Source: Tetracladium setigerum (lineage: Eukaryota > Ascomycota > Leotiomycetes > Helotiales). Taken from it: 64,000 bases of DNA. Every line of letters begins with the position of its first letter. Position 1 is the first letter of the stretch. Made by a program: the position numbers and the translations under genes. The notes beneath the pieces were generated by a model. It was not told the DNA's origin. It was given only the letters and a program-made list of their open reading frames with translations, and made no database searches. Where the stretch lies: NCBI GenBank assembly GCA_031472005.1, contig PZJY01000012.1, positions 1,426,001 to 1,490,000 of the forward strand. The letters run 5' to 3'. Below are positions 33,599 through 46,051 of this stretch, piece by piece.

Positions 33599-36500
33599 AT
33601 GGCAGACGCCACCTCTCAAGATCACGACCAGCCGATGGTCGAAAACCGCGCGAGCCCAGCATCCTCTCCGGAAGCATTTGACGAAGACGACGATATCCCA
33701 ACATCTCAAGGTGGTGGTGGTGCTGCTGCTGCTCAGTATACTCCGTCGTCGCCTCCTCCGCCAAGCGGTCTCCAGCCACAACGCACATCAGCTCCCTTGC
33801 AGAAGCGAAGGCGAGTCACTCGAGCTTGCGATGAGTGTCGCCGCAAGAAGATCAAATGCGACGGCAAGCAACCATGCACCCATTGCACCGTCTACTCCTA
33901 TGGTGCGTATCTCGCAAAACACCTCACCTCTCCTTCCCCTCCCTTAATCTCCCCTCACTTTTGTGGCATTCGTATTTGGTCATCGTCGTCGTCAGCTTTT
34001 GAGCCTTCACCTAGTTAATTCGCGCACAAACGCTAATAATCAATAATGTGTAGAGTGCACCTATGATCAGCCCTCGAACAGAAGAAGAAATCCCGCACCA
34101 CAGTACATCGAGAACCTGGAGGTCCGTCTCCAGCGAGCCGAGGGTCTCATCCGGACATACCTACCGGCCATTGACTTGAACGACCCCAGCAAAGATGCCG
34201 TCTTCCAACAGCAGCAACAGTTGCAACAACAGCGAGGAAATGTGAAATTTCAACCTCCCCAGGGCTTGGCAGCTAATCCGCTCTCCGACGAAGAGGGTGA
34301 GTTGCGATCCATGATCGAGTCCACGGGCCAATTGGATCTGGACGAGGATGGACAGTGGGATTTCCATGGTGGTTCTTCCGGAACCGTCTTCATCAATCGT
34401 ATGCGCCAGCAATTCGGGGGTCTCCTCGGCACCGACAAGGGCAACCTCTTCCTGCCCAAACTCCCCCGCCCGTACCCAGGTTCGGTCGCGGTCTTCGACT
34501 CTCCCAAGTCATCGGTCGACTCGCCCTTGGAATCCAGCGGGGCGGCCCCAATGTTGTTGATCTTCCTCCAAGAGATATGGCCCAAGCTTTGGTGGCCGAT
34601 GCCCTGGGACGTGCCTGCTCGTTGATGCGCTTCGTTCACCAACCTAGTTTCATGGAAATGTTTAACCGGGTCTACGATATTCCCGCGGAGAGCTATGGCA
34701 ATGAAGAGAACAAGTTCTTGCCCCTCTTGTATGTGGTACTTGCACTCGGATGTATGTTCCACACGTACCCAAATGACGACCCGGAACAACCTGTGCACAA
34801 CACGTACAAAGCCGGAATTGATCAAGGGTGAGTACATTATCTCGCAGATCTATCCCTTCTCGAATTGCTCCCGTGCTGGACGCGTCTCTGTCAGTAGTAA
34901 CTTGCTGCTGCCATGTCAGCACCACAACCTCAAGATTTTTAGATATAGCTCTTGGCATTGAACGTGACTGACCGACTTAGACTCAAATACTTTCGATCCG
35001 CTCGCTCATTGATGGATATTACCGACAGCCGCGATCTCATATCGCTGCAAGCGATTCTCTTCATGATCCTCTTCCTCCAATCCACCGCCAATCTGAGCAC
35101 TTGCTACTCCTACATCGGCATCGCATTAAGGTCATCTCTTCGCATGGGACTGCATCGAAACACTGCCTTCAATTTCAATCCCATAGAACGTGAAACTAGA
35201 AGAAGAGTCTTTTGGGTGATCCGCAAAATGGATACTTATGTCTCGGCTCTCTTGGGCTTTCCTCATATGCTAAGTAGCGAAGATATTGACCAGGAATACC
35301 CACTCGAGATTGACGACGAGTACATTACCAAGGAGGCGATTCTTCCCATGCCAGCAGGGAAGATTTCTGTGTATGCGGCCTCGAATGCTCATTCTCGGCT
35401 ACTGGTCATCCTGGCCAAGGTGATTAAATACATCTATCCAGTCCAAGGACTGGAGCAGTCTTTACAGGGTTCTGCCCCGGTGGGTATGTCATCAGCCATA
35501 CTAAGATCAAGGAGATCGAAGGAGATTTGGTTCAATGGCTTGAAAAGTTGCCAATGGCACTTCGTCCTGACGCAGAAAACAGTGAGGACATGGTTCGGTA
35601 AGTTTACTCCCTCGACTTATGGGTGACACAACACTAATTTGGTGACCACAGCATCCAGCAACTACTGAGATTGGCTTATGCCCATGTGCAGATGATGCTC
35701 TACCGGCCGTTCTTGCACTATGTTTCGAAGCAGTCGAGCCAGACGAAGCCAGTAGACAAAAGAGCGTATGCTTGCGCAGCAGCATGCGTTTCTGTTTCGC
35801 GTAACATCGTTCACATTACCTCAGAGATGAGAAGGCGAGGTCTGTTGGTTGGTGCATATTGGTTCACCATGTATACCACTTTCTTCGCCATTGTCTCCTT
35901 GGTTTATTACGTTCTTGAAAATCCAAAGGACCCGGGGTCCCAGCAAATTCTTGCAGATGCCAATGATGGAAGAGATGCCCTCAAAAGCTTTGCTCAGAGA
36001 AGTCAGGCTGCGGACAGGTGCAGTGTTGCTCTACAGGTAAATTATTGCCCGTTGACTATGTGCGTTTGATTATCTTGCTAACAGGTCTCCACAGGTTTTG
36101 TTCGAGAAACTACCCGAGAGAATGAAGATCGATGCATCCGCCCCAGCAAGTCAGAGGAAACGGAGAGCCGGACCTTCTGTCAGTTCTCCTGCGCCCATTC
36201 AGAGCGCCCCTGTTGTGCCTCGCCATCAGCAGGAGCCTACGATGGGCATATCCAGGGCGAGAACATTCCCGGTACAACCATCCCACAACATTCTTTCAAG
36301 TCAGCCATCGAGATCATCACTTGATGGTCCATCTTTTCACATGCCAACTGCTTCCAATCCCAATCTGAGACAAGGTTTCAGCGAGTACATTTCACCAAAT
36401 GTGTCGTCGTCGGGAACCCCAGATTCTGGCAGGAGCAGTCAAAACCTCCAGGCACAGCAATACCCTCACTCCCACCCACTTGGCATCAGTGGTACGCTCC

Positions 36501-36891
36501 CAGATCTCAGTGCGATGATGTTTCCATCGGCTGATCCCTTTGCGTACCCCAACCAGGCAATGATGGAGTTTGACAACTTCAAGCGGGAGCCGATGGAGAT
36601 GATGTCGGGGAGCCCAGCTGCTGCACACATTTACATGCAGAACAATAATCCTGCCGGTCAGGGCTTTTATGACGACCTGAAGGTCAGCTTTTTGGACCGA
36701 TCCCACCGTACTTATCTCAGGGCCAACCCGGTTTTGGCGTACCAGGACAGATGAGCGGTATGAATGATATGATGCATCCGCAGATGGCCTTTCATGCGAA
36801 TATGACACCTAATATGGAGGGGATATTCAACACACAGGAGGATTGGGGCGACATGGTGCACGATCAACGGTTTAAGCAGCAACCACAATGA
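33599..36891 (+). CDS. Zn2Cys6 transcription factor with Fungal_trans domain
   Basis: This is a nuclear binuclear-zinc-cluster regulator. Six cysteines in C-x2-C-x6-C-x5-C-x2-C-x6-C order sit at about residues 77-104 (ACDECRRKKIKC, then QPCTHC, then YEC across the first intron). A short coiled-coil-like linker follows (IENLEVRLQRAEGLI), then the Fungal_trans region with IALRSSLRMGLHRNTAFNF and RRRVFWVIRKMDTYVSALLG. The tail is Ser/Pro/Gln-rich and acidic. Inferred introns are 33903-34053, 34828-34980, about 35598-35651 and about 36037-36094. Three single-base frame breaks occur, at 34540-34543 (GGGG), 35482-35484 (GGG) and 36689-36693 (TTTTT). Adding one base to each run restores conserved sequence, so base-calling errors are likely. 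The target genes are unknown. Confidence 0.82.
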
Positions 36892-37350
36892 TACCCGGCC
36901 CACGGACCACGATGGAATGGACGGAGCGCTTTTAGCTCCACGGAAATGGCGTTTTGGTAGTACATAGTTTTTGATATTTAATGATGTCGTTTGTGCATAG
37001 ACGGCGAAGCGTGATGCTCCTGGGGGCGCGCGGCCCAGGCAAAAAAGAAATGATAAACGAACTTCTACGAAATATTAGTTATAGCATCTCTACGAGTACT
37101 AATTTATCACAATCTTTAAACCCACAAAAACTGGTTGCTGTAAATTATCAAAAGTGAATAATGGATTGAGTGGCATTGCCTGATGCTCTTCGTGAGCTAT
37201 TGCCAATGCTGGCCTTGACTTGGCACCCAAGGCAACTCAGCCTGGCGACTCCAAGCTCAAGCTCCAACCGTGACCCTCAACCCGCGAACACGCTTCCACT
37301 TTCCAACCAGCACAACATTTAACTCTAGACAGTCAGACGACTTGAACAAG
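36892..37350. other. Intergenic between the Zn2Cys6 gene and CSN1
   Basis: 3' flank of the regulator and the CSN1 promoter and leader. No gene is supported. Confidence 0.5.
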
Positions 37351-38949
37351 ATGGCTTCGACACAACCGGCTGCTCCTGCATCACCAACGCAGAGCCGCTC
37401 TAAAAAGCTGCCCGTTGTAAATGGTACAAAGTCCGTACCTCCCAGCATTCACCAGCTCACGTTTACACCAGATCCGCCCAAGTTTGACCTGGAGACATAC
37501 ATTGGCAACTATCAAGGTAAACGCCCTCGGTATTCTTAGCGATACCTGTGGACTAATAATATGCCAGGCAGAACGAAGCTCGATCGACTGCTCCTCATCG
37601 GTCTTCACTCAAATTACATTGGAATCGATGCGTTAAAGCTGGGTGCACGCGAGGCAAAGAAAGGCAAAGATGTTCGAAGATATCTTGAAATTCAGGGACA
37701 TCTTGCCACACTCGCTCCTCAAGAGCCAGAAGCTTCCAGAGATCAGGATTGGGTGGACAAGGTTGAGAAGAAGAACATGGCGGAAGGCCATCGCTTGGAA
37801 ACCGAGCTGAAGGGATACAAGAACAATCTGATCAAAGAGAGCATACGCGTATGTGATTCACTTGCCCTCTTTCAAAAGGAATGCTGACGGAGGGTAGATG
37901 GGAAACGAGGATCTTGGCAAACACCTCCACGCCATGGGGGACCTTCCCAAAGCATTTGAAGCTTTCAGTCGTATGCGACAAGACTCCTCCTCCACGAAGC
38001 AAATTATCGACGTCTCCAAACACCTCATCGAAGTTGCTAGCGAGCAACGAAACTGGATTGCTGTTTCCTCGAACGCAAGCAAGATCAGAAGCTTGATTTC
38101 ACAACTTGACGGACAAGACCCCTCCCTCCAACCATTCATCATGGCAGCAGATGGTATCGCAAGCATGGATGGAGGAAACTTTTACGAGGCCGCACAGATT
38201 TTCATGAAGGTAGAGCCTGGTATGGGCGCAAACTGCAACAAGATTGTTGCGCCCAACGATATCGCGATCTATGGTGGCCTATGTGCCCTTGCAACAATGG
38301 AACGAAACGAGTTGCAATCCAAAGTTCTCGACAACTCAAACTTCCGAACGTATCTCGAGCTGGAACCTCACATCCGACGCGCTATTGCCTTCTTCGTGAA
38401 TAGTCGTTATTCTGCATGCCTGAGTATCCTGGAGAGCTACCGCACCGACTATTTCCTAGATCTACACTTACAGAAGCACATCGATGAACTCTATTACTTG
38501 ATCCGAAGCAAGAGTATTGTTCAGTACTTCATTCCATTCTCTTGCGTCACTCTCGATAGTCTCAATGAGCAGTTTGCGGTTCCAGGAAAAACAATCGACA
38601 AGGAATTGGCAACTATGATCCAACGCAACGAGTTAAACGCGCGCATCGATACTCAAAATAGGGTACGTTCACCTCTCACGTTTTTTCCACCACCAAAAAT
38701 CTTACTCTACTAATTTCATCATCATAGCTTCTGACAGCCGTCCCATCCGCCCCACGAGCAACCCTTCACACCGAAGCCCTCGAAACGGCAAAAGAATATG
38801 AACAAGCCGCCCTTCGTCGCATCCAACACATGAACCTCGCCGCTGCCGAACTCGAGTTGAAAGCTACCAAACAGAAGACTTTTGGCTTCCCGGATGATTA
38901 CTATGAGGGCGGACAAGGAAGGGAGTTGAGATCGTCGAAGGCTTTCTAG
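37351..38949 (+). CDS. CSN1: COP9 signalosome subunit 1 (CSN1/CsnA)
   Basis: CSN1 is a PCI-domain subunit of the COP9 signalosome, the nuclear enzyme complex that removes Nedd8 from cullins. In Aspergillus it affects development and light response. Four exons are inferred: 37351-37516, 37568-37848, 37898-38662 and 38728-38949, all with GT-AG ends and matching phases, giving 477 residues. The N-terminal tetratricopeptide-like helices include DLGKHLHAMGDLPKAFEAFS. The PCI region includes SRYSACLSILESYRTDYFLD and SIVQYFIPFSCVTLDSLNEQF, typical of CSN1 rather than proteasomal Rpn7. No frame break was found, unlike the two flanking genes. Confidence 0.92.
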
Positions 38950-39467
38950 ATTGTGATTCCAGATTCTCTTTCATTCAGATTCTCTGGGGCTTGTAGAGAG
39001 GAGGTGAGAGGAAACTTTTTTAATGAGAAACATGCTCAGATGGATTGATGACGAAAAATGAAAGACTTTTAGCGCGACTGAAAAAAAACAATGGTGCATA
39101 TATTGGCGTTTACGGTGGTCAGGCAATGGGATGGGATGTTAGTCAGTTGCATGGTGTAGGTAGCTACCTATCCTCATGAGGTAGGTAGATAGATAATTAG
39201 ATTGCTTTGAGGTTCCTCACCTTTTTTTCCCGGAGGAGAAAGGAAGACAATACAGACTCGTTGTTTGCCAAAATCTGAGAAGTTGATATTCTGGCATGGG
39301 CGTGAATGAGAAAGAAATACCTTCAGTAAGGTTTCCTTGGCTTTTACTAAATCATCCATCTTGATATAAACAGACCCTGTTTTTCAATATCATCAAGCAA
39401 ACATCCCATCTCATCTCATCTTTCTTTGTTTTTGTGTTTTGCGTTTTGAAGCCCATTCTAGCTTTTA
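38950..39467. other. Convergent intergenic region between CSN1 and RIB7
   Basis: 3' flanks only. No gene is supported. Confidence 0.5.
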
Positions 39468-40538
39468 CTAATAAACCATGCCCTTTTTATCTTCAAACCT
39501 CACCCACCTCACCTCCCCCAACTCGCTTCCCATCCCCACCCCCTCAATCCGCCCACACATCACCACATCATCCCCAAACTGCCTCCACTTCACGCCCTCC
39601 AGCCTCAACGCCGGCACAGCCCTTCCCTGCCCATCCATACGTCTATCAGGCGACACGACCGCACCACCCTGTCCCAACCAAACAGGCGCTATGGTTACGA
39701 TAACTGAATTCACAAGATGGGAATTGGAGGGGTGGAGAAGTGCGTTTATGACGCCGGCGCCGCCTTCGATCATTAGGCTGTGGATGCCGTGCGTGTGGAG
39801 GGTTGATAGGAGGTGCGGCCAGGGGATTTGGGGGCGGGTTGGTGGTGAGGAGGATTGGGAATGGGAAGGGGAAGGGGGAATATAAATATACTTCCCTCCA
39901 ATCTCCTCCATAGCCTTTAAATTCGCCTTACTGATCCCACCTTCCTTCCCATCCTGTTTCTCAGGATCCAAACACGTCACAATCCACGGCGCTCTCCCTT
40001 TCCCTGCTTCACCAACTCCAACAATTTAACACTGCTACCACTACCCTACCCTCCTGATGACCGTCGTTGTTATTGAAAAGATCCCATCGCCCTAAAGGAT
40101 CAACAATGATAGGCTGAGGTTGATTCACGAGTCCTTCTCCGCCATACCCTCCACCGCTCCCGGAAATACGACAGTTGAGAGAGGGATTGTCGAGGATGGC
40201 TGTTGTGACGCCGATTAAGATGCCCGTGTGGTGGGAGCGGAGGTAGTGGGTTAGTGCTTTGGTGGAGGGGCGGATAGGATTGTTGGGGGTGTTGAGGTTG
40301 TGGATGAGGATGTGGTGGTGGAGGTGGAGGTGGACGGGGTGAGGGAGAGGGTTGAATCGAGGGAGGTGGCGAATGTTAGGGTTGTGAAGGGGAGGGTTTG
40401 AGGGGGAGTGGTCGTCGTCGTTGTGGTTGTGGTTGTGGTTGCGGTGCTGGGGTTTGTGGTGGGTGGGAGATAGGGCTGGAGGAAGGGAATGTCTGAGGAG
40501 GGGAAGTGGAGGGTGTCACGGGGTTTGGATGTTGACAT
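39468..40538 (-). CDS. RIB7: 2,5-diamino-6-ribosylamino-pyrimidinone 5'-phosphate reductase (Rib7)
   Basis: Rib7 uses NADPH to reduce the GTP-derived pyrimidine to its ribitylamino form, the second step of fungal riboflavin synthesis. The N-terminus MSTSKPRDTLHFPSS leads to a Thr-rich insert and TLTFATSLDSTLSL, the RibD C-terminal fold's first strand. HYLRSHHTGILIGVTTAI, then DNPSLNCRI, then APWIVTCLDPEK and HSLMIEGGAGVINALL follow in the right order. They lie in three frames. Breaks are needed near the G run 40267-40270, the T run 40025-40027 and the C run 39996-39998 (plus-strand coordinates). In each case one extra base in the run rejoins the conserved sequence. The gene is probably intact in the organism. 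The Thr-rich insert makes it longer than the usual 250-290 residues. Confidence 0.86.
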
Positions 40539-41325
40539 TTTTTGGTAGTTGTTGAGTTGGTTGGGGTGGACAAGGTAGAGATAGAATCAATAGTGATCTT
40601 TGGTGATAGAGCGAGATCTGCCAGGAGTTAACATTTGGTTCTATTTCGGTGATGAAAAGCTGGAAAGAATTTTACTCGAATTTGAGTGTTCTTATGACAC
40701 CTTTGGTTGAATCTGAATTTTAAACTTGAGATGCCTTCACTTCATCCGTGGAGGACTATTGAAGTGAATTGCGTATAAAACTTTCGTCAAGAACAAAGCT
40801 AGCAAGCAACAGCCAAGAAAAATATCTCCTCGAAGTCAATGGCAACTAAATGCCAAACTCAGCTCTAGTGGATATAGTCAGCGCTCATAATAATCACAGA
40901 CGAAGTCTAAAACACCGCTTTGTGTGGGACAGTATCGAGGTTTCTCGGGATTGTGAAAGGTTGAAAATATATAAGAGTCTGCAAATGCTCAAAGGTGGTT
41001 GGAATAGAAATATGCCAAGAAATAACTCGTATGTTTATGTCTGAGAAGCAGCCTTTCAGACCACCGTATCTTGGCCCACCTCTTTGTGGCGCAAGAACGC
41101 CCATAATTGGTCAGAATGAGACATCAATCATTACGGACATACTTTTGAACAACTCTGTCATTTCAAGAATGTCTGACCGTAAGTGGACAACCTCATACGT
41201 CCTCATTCCTCATCCTTTAATACAAACGAAGTCATTCCCATTGTCTGCATCCTTCATCCTCATTTCACTCCTCTGCTGAGCGTCAATCATAGACCCGATC
41301 GATAGTATAGAGAAAGAGCGACGGC
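40539..41325. other. Divergent promoter of RIB7 and the aminopeptidase P gene
   Basis: 787 bp with no convincing gene. It must include both promoters. No riboswitch-like or named element was recognised. Confidence 0.45.
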
Positions 41326-43382
41326 ATGGACTCGATTAGCTTCGGGGATGAGATGGAAAGGCCTGCGTCGAGCTCGAGTAATTGGAGCTGGGAGGTTGTG
41401 GACTCAGAGGGAGGTGCCGTGTAAGTGGAGTCTTGAGTTGCTGAGAAGATTGTCTAATACATAAATCCGTAGAAGGGAGAAATTAGAGCCGGTGGAGAAA
41501 TATCCTGGTGAGTTAGGCTTGAGTTCTTAGAGCCACCTCACATCGCGCATGCATTTCAGGGCTTCCTTTCCACTTGAGTTGGAGAGTTGCGTTCCAATAC
41601 TAGAGTTTACCACTTCAAATCCAGCATTTTATAACTGAAAATGCTGGACGCGAGTGAAAGTATTCTAATGGTACTAATAATTAAACACAGCAAAACTGCA
41701 CGCCCGGTCGGTCGCGAAACATCTTGGAGCCACGAACGGTTTAATCTACCTTCCCGGTCTACCGCAGTATAATTATGAAGATTCAGACAATGGTGTTGAG
41801 TTTCGACAACGCCGATATTTCTACTATCTGAGTGGAATTAACTTTCCGGATTGCACAGTCACATATGACCTACGATTTGACAAGCTCTACGCTTGGATAC
41901 AACCACCAAGACAAGTTCGAGATGTGATTTACAACGGCCAAAACCCTACCTCCGAAGAAGTCAGCAACCTCTCAGACTTTGATGGAGTTGCGTACGTCAC
42001 GGAACTGGAAGAGTACGTTACCCGGTTTGCCGAGAATAGATCTGGAAAGATATTTCTCACACACAACTACGATGCACCGAAGAGCGATGCGCTGGAGGCC
42101 ATCGCTCTCGGGAGAAGTGTCGACGGAACAGCCAGCAGTCTTTTCGACTTTGTGAGTCTCAAGCCGGCTATGAATGCCGCTCGAGTGATCAAAAGCCAAT
42201 ATGAGATCAAGATGATTCGAAAGGCAAACGAAATCACAACAGAAGCCCATGTCAATGTTTTGAAAGCCATCAAAGGTTTGAGAAATGAAGCAGAGATTGA
42301 AGCAATCTTCCTTGGAACTTGCATCAAGCGTCAAGCGAAGAAACAGGCATATGGCGCCATCGCCGGATCTGGAGAGAATGCAAGTACACTCCACTATGCA
42401 GCAAACAATGAGCCCTTGGAAGGAAGGCAACTGGTCTGCCTAGATGCTGGATGTGAGTGGGAATGCTACGCATCGGATGTCACCCGGACATTCCCCATTT
42501 CAGGCAAATTTACCCCCGAGGCACAGGCAATCTACGACCTGGTTGAAAAGATGCAGGAGGAGTGTATTGAGATGGTGAAGCCAGGAGCAAGCTACAGGGA
42601 TATCCATCTGCACGCACATGCCGTTGCAACGCAGGGTTTGCTCGATTTGAAAATCCTGAAAGGCGACTTCGACGATGTGCTGAGGTCCGGAGCTTCCATG
42701 GCTTTCTTCCCACATGGATTGGGTCGTGAGTCACCTACCTGCCCGTTCAATCGTTGCAACAATATCCAAAGTGTGTAGCGCTGACAGAATGGAGCAGATT
42801 ATGTTGGACTTGAGGTTCACGATGTCGGAGAGGGTGGAACTTTACGTTGGAGCACCGAATCTCGTCCCCTAAAATGGATTGCTGCATTCGATACGATGAT
42901 TGAGAACCCTATGCTAAGCTCTGGCTCGATATTGCAAACCAATCAAGTTATCACCATTGAACCCGGAATGTGAGTCACCCCGTGTATTATTATGTGTTTG
43001 CGAAGGCTTTTACCCCTCTCCCCTCTTCGGGATAGTCGGGGTTATGTTATGGGCCCGTTTCAAAACAAACAAATGTGATCATGCCAAGTCTCTATTAAAT
43101 ACCATGCTGACTTTCATACCTAGTTACTTCTCCCGATACGCGTTGGAGAAAGTTTATTTGTCTGATGAGCGTTTTGGTAAATATATCAATAAAGATGTGC
43201 TGGAGAAGTACTACCCCGTGGGAGGTGTGAGAATTGAGGATGATCTTCTGGTCACTGAGGAGGGGTATGAAAATCTCACCACGACTCCAAAAGGTGATGA
43301 AGCTTTGAAGATCATCAATGGGACGGTGGAAGAAGAAGAAAAGGTTATAATAGAAGAGGTAAAGAGGAAATGGTTGTGGTAG
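41326..43382 (+). CDS. Xaa-Pro aminopeptidase / aminopeptidase P-like (M24B)
   Basis: This metallopeptidase of the M24B family removes an N-terminal residue next to proline, or cleaves Xaa-Pro dipeptides. Five exons are inferred: 41326-41420, 41473-41507, 41691-42725, 42798-42969 and 43124-43382. The phases agree, giving 531 residues. The N-terminal creatinase-type domain holds RYFYYLSGINFPDC. The pita-bread catalytic domain shows the two metal Asp in CLDAGCEWECYASDVTRTFP, the His in HGLGHYVGLEVHDVG, and the two Glu in TIEPGIYFSRYAL and VRIEDDLLVT. All five metal ligands are present, so it should be active. No signal peptide is seen, suggesting a cytosolic enzyme. Fungal genomes usually have several paralogues, so prolidase (pepP-type) versus aminopeptidase P is not fixed. 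Confidence 0.9.
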
Positions 43383-44976
43383 TTTCGTACTTGGCACACA
43401 GATTTATGGGTTGGAGCGAGCAAAATATGGAGGAGATGTTTACATCAAACTTGGTGACATTTTTCACACCCTCGAGCTCTTGTGCTATAAGTCTTGCCAA
43501 CACGATTATTCACTTAGTTTTCCTATTATATCAAAATTAATTTAGAGATTTATTTACTAGCGTTTTCATCTCGTGTCTTCGTGAGTAAACGATTGACTCT
43601 GCTAGGCAGAAGTTAGCTGCCGAGTCTAGGAGCCTCCTGAAATAAGCGAGGAACCACAAACTGGGCGGCCAGCACACATAACTCCTACCCCTCAATTACC
43701 TATTTCGTTTTTCTGATATCTCCTTCAGTAATGCTATTCCCGAAATTATTATCCTCACTGACTCCAACTTTGGCCAAGAACTGCCCAACTCTGACTCCTA
43801 GCTCCATTTCTCAATGTTTCCATCTCTCCAGGCAGGAAAGGAGTAATGGCTTCTTACAAAGACAATTTCAGTGATTCAGACAAGCAACCTAGAATGTCTT
43901 GGTAGTTCGATGTGTCTTAAGTAAGCGATCGGAGCTCGCTTCGAATATTACTATTTGTTTTTGTTGTCAGCAAATTTTGGTGTTCTAGGCAAAGGATGTT
44001 CCGTCACGTCGGTCAATGACTCCTCCGGAACTTATCCAGAGGCAACTACTGCAACGTCTTCTACACACGGGCAAAGACGAACACGAACCAAGACTGCCTA
44101 CCTTACCCTGCACCGAAATAAACTTCAAATAATACCATCTATTCTACAGTATGTATCGAGAGGGTATCCAGTTGTTTTAGAACCCTGACAAGTTGAGTTT
44201 AAACACAATACAGGCTTGGCGATATATCACGTGACAATACATACTATCCGAAAGTTCTGCTCTGGAAAGCCATGCAATTCGTCTTTGGAATCTAGAATCT
44301 ACAGTACCTTGGTAAATATAGCATAGCCTCAATATAAGCGATCTATGCCTCCAATTGTCAAATCAAAGTCGTCGTCGTCACCGAACCTCTTCTTCTGCAA
44401 TGTTGGGTTGCATGGGAATGTGACCCACTTTTCTCGCCACAGCAGCCACACCTAAGATCTAGGCTTTCTTGACGACTCTCCCTTTCACAAAGATCTCCCA
44501 AAGCACAACATATTTCAGGTGCATGCCTTTCTTTATGTTTCACATATCCATGCACACTTATACACTTATCCCCATGCTGCACGCTAGTCTGCCTAGCAAT
44601 GCCAAGGAGCATACACATAGCCACGTTTGCTGGGGTGGGAAATCCGGATTTCTCTGACTCACTGAGGCTTCGGGGCCTCATGAACCTCAAACCAACCAAT
44701 CGCGACAGCCCCAATCCGGCACACATGATACCATCTGGGATATCCTCGTGCTCTGTCCTATTCGAGTCACATCTCGTGACTCTTGATATAGCGAGGTCGG
44801 AAGTGACTCTGCCTCTCACATCATCATATATATAAAGTACTCGAGATTCCTTTGTACCACTTTTCTTCCTTTCTCTCCTCATCGCAGTCCTCCCTACCTC
44901 AAGATCCTTTTTGGATATCACCCTCCCTCCCCTAAACCTCTCACACATCACCCATATTTTTATACATTTCGTTACT
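43383..44976. other. Intergenic, 1.6 kb
   Basis: No supported gene. Open frames are short (largest about 77 codons) apart from one antisense to the next gene. Some CT-rich DNA from about 44840 leads into the next gene's leader. Confidence 0.5.
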
Positions 44977-46051
44977 ATGGTAATTACAAATGGCCACACT
45001 GCAAACCCTCCCCATTGCAACCATCGGCAGAATCGGCGGAGGGAGCGTCCTGGCTCTCGAACTCGTCGAACCCTGACACGCAAGTTGGCCTTTCAGAATG
45101 AATACGCCGAAGGACTACTCGATGCTCTTGATTATGACGTGCAACTTCCATCAGACAAGACACGACCTTCGCCACTGCTCCGTCAGAACTTTGACCAGAG
45201 CTGGCAGCGTTGGAAAGCCAGAGAGGCGGAAGAGAAAGCTCTCGCCCTTCTAGAGTTGGAAAGATTGCAGGTCGAGGCTGATAAGGAACATCTCAAGCTG
45301 TTTGGAGGGGACTTGGATGACGACGTGAGTCTTTGCCCGGCTATGCTGAGCGTGGTGATGGCACTTTTTGGGGACATCGATTACATCGATCCTAGCATCT
45401 ACTGCTACTCATGGGATAAGTAAATCTTATCCTCCCCTCTTATTTCCCTTGAATCGATCAGATGGTTAGCCGGGAAAATCAAATGGGCAGAGGTATGCTT
45501 ACGCATCATGCCAGGAGTTACTGCGTCGGATGTTAATGTACGACGATGATCCACGAAACGTCTCTCCGTTCCTGTCTGCCGTTGTGGAATATCCTTTTTC
45601 GACATCTCCCTCATCGTTTGTGTTTCGACAAGCAAAGTCCAGACGTTTGAGACGCCGTCCGACGTGGCATTCTATTCCGCTTAACTTGTCGCTATCCAAC
45701 CTTCGAGACGACAATGATATCGCGCGATTACTCGCCCCTCCATCCTCAACATCAAAGATTCAACATCGCCCCTCTCCCGTCATCACAGCCCCACTGTCAT
45801 TACCGACCACTGTTGCACCGGCGTTACCAACAACAACATCTTTCTCCTCAGCACATGGGTCCCCAATAATTTCACAAGTTTTCCTTGACGAACCAGCCTT
45901 ACCTTCACCACACTCATTAGAGCCAGCCGAAGACTGGACGTTCATCACCAACACCACCACCACCACCACCACAAATACAGACTTAATCTCTGCCATTTCA
46001 TCTCCGGCTTCCGAACCAGAAACTTGGATCCTCCTGAGCGACGACTTGTAA
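44977..46051 (+). CDS. Hypothetical protein, basic N-terminus and acidic Ser/Thr-rich tail
   Basis: Two exons, 44977-45324 and 45515-46051, are joined by a 190-bp intron (GTGAGT...TGCCAG) with matching phase, giving 294 residues. Exon 1 ends DLDDD and exon 2 begins ELLRRMLMYDDDPRN, an acidic-to-helical join that supports the splice. The N-terminus is Arg-rich (RQNRRRERPGSRTRR). A helical segment follows with WQRWKAREAEEKALALLELE, probably a coiled coil. The C-terminal half is Pro/Thr/Ser-rich, with a short Thr run, and ends EDWTFITNT and PETWILLSDDL. No known domain was recognised. It may be lineage-specific. Confidence 0.6.

Noticed and set aside
35480..35512. 32-bp GT...AG 'intron' with a CTAAG branch-like motif
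   Set aside because: Too short for splicing and it would remove a conserved segment; a missing G is simpler.
36680..36722. 38-bp GTCAGC...CTCAG 'intron' in the Zn2Cys6 gene
   Set aside because: Shorter than any other intron here and its content reads as coding if one T is added to the 36689-36693 run.
44358..45083. 241-codon minus-strand open frame overlapping the start of the hypothetical gene
   Set aside because: It runs antisense over the better-supported exon 1, is Arg/Cys-rich and shows no domain; treated as a shadow.
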